Position numbers and translations under genes: made by a program. A stretch of 64,000 bases of DNA from Thereva unica (Eukaryota > Arthropoda > Insecta > Diptera > Therevidae), in contig OX465284.1 of the NCBI GenBank assembly GCA_949987705.1, forward strand, positions 117,781,052 to 117,845,051, read 5' to 3'. The notes beneath the pieces were generated by a model. The model did not search any database, was not told where the DNA came from, and saw only the letters and a list, made by a program, of their open reading frames with translations. Each line of letters starts with the position of its first letter. The first letter of the stretch is position 1. This document shows positions 60,420 through 64,000 of this stretch, piece after piece.

Positions 60420-61079
60420 CTCTAGGTAGGGGTCTTCCTTCGCTCGTCTTTGAGGCTCCTTCCTTCCTTCTCTCGTGGCCAGTCCTTCCTTCGCTCTTAT
60501 TCGGGACTGGTCTTCGTTCCTGGGACTTCCTTCCTTCTTTCGCTCGCGTTCTGGTCTTCCTTCGCTTTGATTTGGGGTCTCTCTTCCTTCAATCGTCGTC
60601 GGGCCTCCTTTGCTTGTATTCGGGGTCCTCCGTCCTTCGGACGTCGTCGGGCCTCCTTCGTTTGTATGCGGGGTCGTCCTTCCTTCGAACGTCGTCGGCC
60701 TTCTTCGCTTATGTTCGGGGTCGTCCTTCCTTCGGACGTCGTCGGCCTTCTTCGTTTTTGCTCGGGGTCGGTCGTCCTTCCCCCGTTTATGTTCGGGGTC
60801 GTCCTTCCTTCGGACGTCGTCGGCCTTCTTCGCTTATGTTCGGGGTCGTCCTTCCTTCGGACGTCGTCGGCCTTCTTCGTTTATGCTCGGGGTCGGTCGT
60901 CCTTCCTTCGGACGTCGTCGGCCTTCTTCGTTTATGCTCGGGGTCGGTCGTCCTTCCTTCGTTTATGTTCGGGGTCGGTCGTCCTTCCTTCGTTTATGTT
61001 CGGGGTCGGTCGTCCTTCCTTCGTTTATGTTCGCGGTGTGTCGTCCTTCCTTCGTTTATGTTCGGGGTCACCAATTTCC
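60420..61079 (-). repeat. Leader tandem-repeat array containing primer-binding-site-like cores
   Basis: On the plus strand, units of about 31 bp and about 47 bp alternate. Each contains a core cgtttatgttcggggtc plus a cgtccttccttcg segment; the longer unit adds ggacgtcgtcggccttctt. I count twelve cores between about 60.61 and 61.07 kb. The copy nearest the LTR continues into tcacca and is the primer-binding site. Copies farther from the LTR are increasingly diverged, and the repeat fades near 60.42 kb. Long plus-strand open frames here (up to 348 codons) are artefacts of the repeat. Confidence 0.9.
61062..61073 (-). promoter_or_regulatory. Primer-binding site, tRNA-Trp type
   Basis: TGGTGACCCCGA on the minus strand, six bases inside the 5' LTR, is complementary to the ...UCGGGGUCACCA 3' end of eukaryotic tRNA-Trp as I remember it. 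The match covers 12 bases and then ends. Confidence 0.75.
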
Positions 61080-61388
61080 TATGGGGACTTGACTCCGACT
61101 CTTATCCTCATAGGAATAAATTTAGAGAGGAAGGTTATTTATTATACTTTTATTATGTTGTTAACCCGAAGGATGTACAGAGAGAACTGATTTCTTATTC
61201 TAAAACAATTTATAAATTAAACGTTAAAATACATCAGTGCTTACTTATCCTAAAATTAAATCTAATTTAGTCTAAAGTAAAGTGTTTTAATTTCGTTTGT
61301 GTACAGTGGTTTTTCTGTAACATGTTGTTGTGTATGATCGTCTTTCATGTAGATGGCGCTGAACAACCTTTGCAGTTGGGTCGCCACA
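61080..61388 (-). repeat. 5' LTR
   Basis: Partner of 55512-55820, same length and orientation. It should contain the element's promoter. Confidence 0.93.
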
Positions 61389-61392
61389 AAAG

Positions 61393-61663
61393 CTTTCTGT
61401 ACAACGGCACACTATGGACGTTAATATAAGCTTTTACAGAAATCTCAGCAAACCTAGCGGGCAGTGCAGGAACTTATTTTCAGTTTTTTTTTGTCATGAA
61501 CTCCAATCATATGAGCGCAACAGGAAATTGAAAGAAACGTCAAAGCCAAGAATCCGGGAAAGTTGACCCGTAGAAGTCGTGCAAGTGCCAGAGTCAGTCA
61601 GTACCCGTAGGCCCCCCACAGGTTTTAAATATCTCGCAAAGGAGGAAGTTTTATTTAATAACA
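61393..61663. other. Upstream region of the AGTRAP-like gene
   Basis: Probable promoter and 5' UTR. The retrotransposon LTR ends only about 275 bp upstream of the start codon, in the opposite orientation. Confidence 0.5.
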
Positions 61664-63802
61664 ATGACAGATATTAGTACATTAATGGCTTCTCAATTTG
61701 TACGAGTCAAGGTAAATAAATCGTGGAGTGTTCTGCGTAGTGCACTGTAATTGCAGCAAAATTATATAATTTTATATTTTGGAAAGATTAGTAAAATCTA
61801 ATATAAGCGAGCATTTTACTGTTTTACATCATGCTAACATATATATTTTAGTTGGTTGCACTTGTGCATTTTATATTTATTGGAAATGCGATGCTGGGTA
61901 CATGGATACCATACGCTTATGTATTTTATAATCTTTTATTTATGGTTTCCCTCCTATGGATGTTACATAGCAAAGAGTCGGTCGACGCTGCACAAACGGT
62001 GAGTTAGAATTACCTTATAATCCAATATTAATATGCTTGAGTAATATCTATAAATGTAGATTTAAACTGTGATATCATATTTGTATTTTGTTTCGAGATA
62101 TCTTTTTCTTATTCCGAATTGAAGCCACTTAAAGCTTTAAAAATGATTGCTACAAGGCCCCTTCTAGAAAATTACGCAGGGGGCGGGATTGTTGCGTAGT
62201 GTTCGGTCTAGTCCAGCTACCAATTAATTAATTTTTTATTATTTATATCGATTTGTTCGTTTATAACACCAAATAGGTCAGCTCAAAACAGTTGTTCTCG
62301 GTGTTTACGACCTTTACGCGAGTCACAAAGTTTAAAGGTCTTGTAATGATTTCCTCTAACGACAGGTTCCCCTATAAGCATAAGTGGCTAGCAAATGAAC
62401 AAGAGTTTTTGTTGGGGATTAATAATTTGAATACTTACATTAGTTAAAAATTTATGCGGTTTGATTGTACTAATTTCTAGGTTTATTTTGTATGTTTCAA
62501 GTAATTGATACTGCCTCTTTTCCTGGTGGACTTTCCTTTGAAGATTCGGACTAGCATTTTGCCATCCGACGAACAACGCGCCATCGTAGTCTATGAATAA
62601 CCATTATTTCGCCTGGTAATCTCCTAGTATGACTAAAGTTCAACTATACAGAACTCTTTCAAGACCAATACTACTTTATGGGTCCGAAACGGGGACATTA
62701 AAAAGTAACGCGGAGTACCTTCAAGGGTTCTTCGAAAGAGAAATCATTCGCACCATACCTGGACTTGGAGCCCTATATTTTTTAAGTTTCGTTATAGCAT
62801 TGCGCTAAAAATTACGAAACCAATACACATTTAGATTACAATTAAATAAAACCTTTCATCCGAGGTTGGAGAATATAAGGAGCTAAGAATAGAACTGACT
62901 TCAGCCAAAAAGCAAAGAAATTACCCCTCAGCCGTCATAGTACTAAACCAACCTGATTCTCGTAGTTTCGCTTAAAAGGGGGAACTGGAACCTTGTTAAT
63001 TATTAGAAATACTTAATTGTCTAAAATATCCTTTAGGTCGTCCCCTGCGCGGGTTTTTCGGTTAACATTATTAATTGAACTCGATTTAACTACCTCTCGT
63101 TAAGTGTGGGATGTTTTACATGATATTACATATGTACTTATGTAAAAGGCAATCCGAGAACAGTAGTTCAATAATGTTTTAGTCACGCGAACAATTTTTC
63201 GACTAGTATGAGGGGAAGACATGACTACTTGTGATGGGCTGAATGCAGACCTAGTGTAGACAGTATTCGCAATCGTCTACAAAATCAGTGCTAAATAACT
63301 TTATAATATAAGATTTGGAATGTGAAAAAGATATTAATTAGCTTAGGCAGTATGCAGTCATATAAGTAACTGCGAATCGAGCTTCTTAAGTATGCATAAA
63401 AGTTATTAACAATGAAACCACTTTATTTTCTAAACATGTAATTTCTAGGCAGTGATCGTAGATGCTTCTAGCATATTCTTTGATTTGACTTGCATCATTT
63501 CGTTTTTCAATCATATGAGTGAGTGCAATTGTTTTTCGATAGTTTATAAATTTTATATTTGTTTTTCAATTATTTACAAAAAAATACCAGACGCCTGGGT
63601 GATAGTATTCTCAATAATTAATCTGTTATTGAGACCATTTTCATTACTGCTGCTTTATCGTGAATTTACTGAACGCGGTGGAAATCTTTCAACAGCTACA
63701 ATTTTCCCAACAAACCAACAACGTAGTTACGAAGATATCGATCGACCAAATCAGCCCGTTCCGACGAATTCGCAGCCACCGAATGTAGCAAGTATTTTTT
63801 AG
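61664..63802 (+). CDS. AGTRAP: AGTRAP-like multi-pass membrane protein
   Basis: Resembles type-1 angiotensin II receptor-associated protein (ATRAP), a small three-to-four-helix membrane protein. The fly role is unknown. Four exons, 61664-61711, 61852-61998, 63449-63518 and 63591-63802, encode 158 residues, almost exactly the length of vertebrate AGTRAP (about 159). Helix 1 is LVALVHFIFIGNAMLGTW; helix 2 YVFYNLLFMVSLLWML; then SVDAAQ, which parallels the 'SIDA' of vertebrates; helix 3 SIFFDLTCIISFF; helix 4 WVIVFSIINLLLRPFSLLLLY, followed by REFTERGG, the best family signature. The C-terminal tail is polar and Pro/Asn/Gln-rich. The third intron (63519-63590, gtgagt...ccag) is 72 nt and stop-free, so its retention would add 24 residues in frame. 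Confidence 0.82.
62050..63440 (+). other. Intron 2 of the AGTRAP-like gene
   Basis: 1.45 kb, AT-rich. It contains a retroelement scrap at 62.63-62.77 kb and otherwise nothing recognised. Confidence 0.65.
62630..62770 (+). mobile_element. Non-LTR C-terminal scrap
   Basis: Plus-strand frame TKVQLYRTLSRPILLYGSET, with continuation FFEREIIRTIPG, matches the block after the RT domain of LINE-type elements. Only about 45 codons remain, inside the AGTRAP-like intron. Confidence 0.75.
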
Positions 63803-64000
63803 GAAATTCATAACCGATTTTTCTTTACAGCATTTTATTTAATAATAATGTTTTTATTTAACTATTTTGTTTTACTCAATTTTAAAGTGTGTGTCGGTTA
63901 AAGCAAATTTTATCTAGGGATAAGAAACTCTGATAAACGTGCCTTATGTTTTTAACTGTAAAACAAGTCAAAGGTTTTTTTATAATGTCGAGGAATCTCG

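Larger units (their letters stand above)
55512..61388 (-). mobile_element. Ty3/gypsy LTR retrotransposon, CsRn1-like
   Basis: 5.9-kb element transcribed from the minus strand. Two 309-bp LTRs (61080-61388 as 5' LTR, 55512-55820 as 3' LTR) are flanked by a 4-bp duplication, AAAG (55508-55511 and 61389-61392), as expected for Ty3/gypsy integrases. Inside, in order: a primer-binding site matching the 3' end of tRNA-Trp (from memory), a tandem-repeat leader, gag, pol in the -1 frame relative to gag, and a polypurine tract. The gag zinc knuckle is the unusual C-x3-H-x9-C-x3/4-C arrangement ([18 protein letters not shown]) which, with the tRNA-Trp site, points to the CsRn1 clade. No env-like ORF. 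Both ORFs are uninterrupted, so the copy may be competent or only recently inserted. Confidence 0.93.

Noticed and set aside
60224..61270. Long plus-strand open frames up to 348 codons rich in Ser, Phe, Arg and Gly
   Set aside because: They exist in all three frames over the same interval, lie antisense to the retrotransposon leader and simply read the 31/47-bp tandem repeats, so they are not genes.

Overview
The window is eukaryotic and almost certainly from a higher fly (Brachycera). Genes are split by short GT-AG introns, the background is AT-rich, and the recognisable proteins are fly-type single-copy genes embedded in dense transposon debris. No prokaryotic operons, CRISPR arrays or convincing tRNA/rRNA genes were seen. 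The species cannot be named from the sequence. Exon models were built by hand from splice signals and protein continuity; the summed exon lengths of all main models are multiples of three.

Layout. 1-8.6 kb is a transposon cluster. It holds a 5'-inverted non-LTR fragment (661-1466), a structurally complete two-gene PIF/Harbinger DNA transposon (1556-4476), a TIR element (5587-6066) and a hAT element with perfect 8-bp target duplications (6749-8562). Pieces of a small candidate host gene on the minus strand lie between the first two. 8.6-14.8 kb is mostly non-coding, with a pogo/Tigger fossil (11537-12655). 14.8-19.6 kb holds two tandem minus-strand THEM6-like genes, with a Jockey-type remnant in the intron of the second. 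20.4-22.6 kb is tyrosyl-DNA phosphodiesterase 1 (glaikit, minus). 24.3-38.4 kb is one long neprilysin (M13 peptidase) gene on the minus strand, with 5-6 kb introns full of non-LTR remnants and small TIR elements. 38.4-45.8 kb has no recognised gene. 45.8-47.4 kb is a multiple inositol polyphosphate phosphatase gene (plus). 49.3-51.4 kb is an SLC17-family anion/phosphate transporter (plus). 52.0-54.0 kb is an ALDH-fold (DUF1487-like) protein (minus). 54.5-55.0 kb is a small unrecognised gene (minus). 55.5-61.4 kb is an intact-looking CsRn1-type Ty3/gypsy retrotransposon (minus). 61.7-63.8 kb is an AGTRAP-like membrane protein gene (plus).

The host genes are unrelated housekeeping or physiological genes: DNA-adduct repair, peptide turnover at the cell surface, inositol phosphate dephosphorylation, organic anion/phosphate transport and small membrane proteins. 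The most unusual structure is the leader of the Ty3/gypsy element. It consists of about a dozen tandem copies of a unit whose core matches the primer-binding-site region, and only the LTR-proximal copy is a full tRNA-Trp-type site. Other notable observations are a 148-bp perfect palindrome formed by a twin-priming-like insertion, a candidate small gene apparently split by two transposons, an ALDH-fold protein that seems to lack its catalytic cysteine, and a Mipp protein lacking the usual HAE motif.
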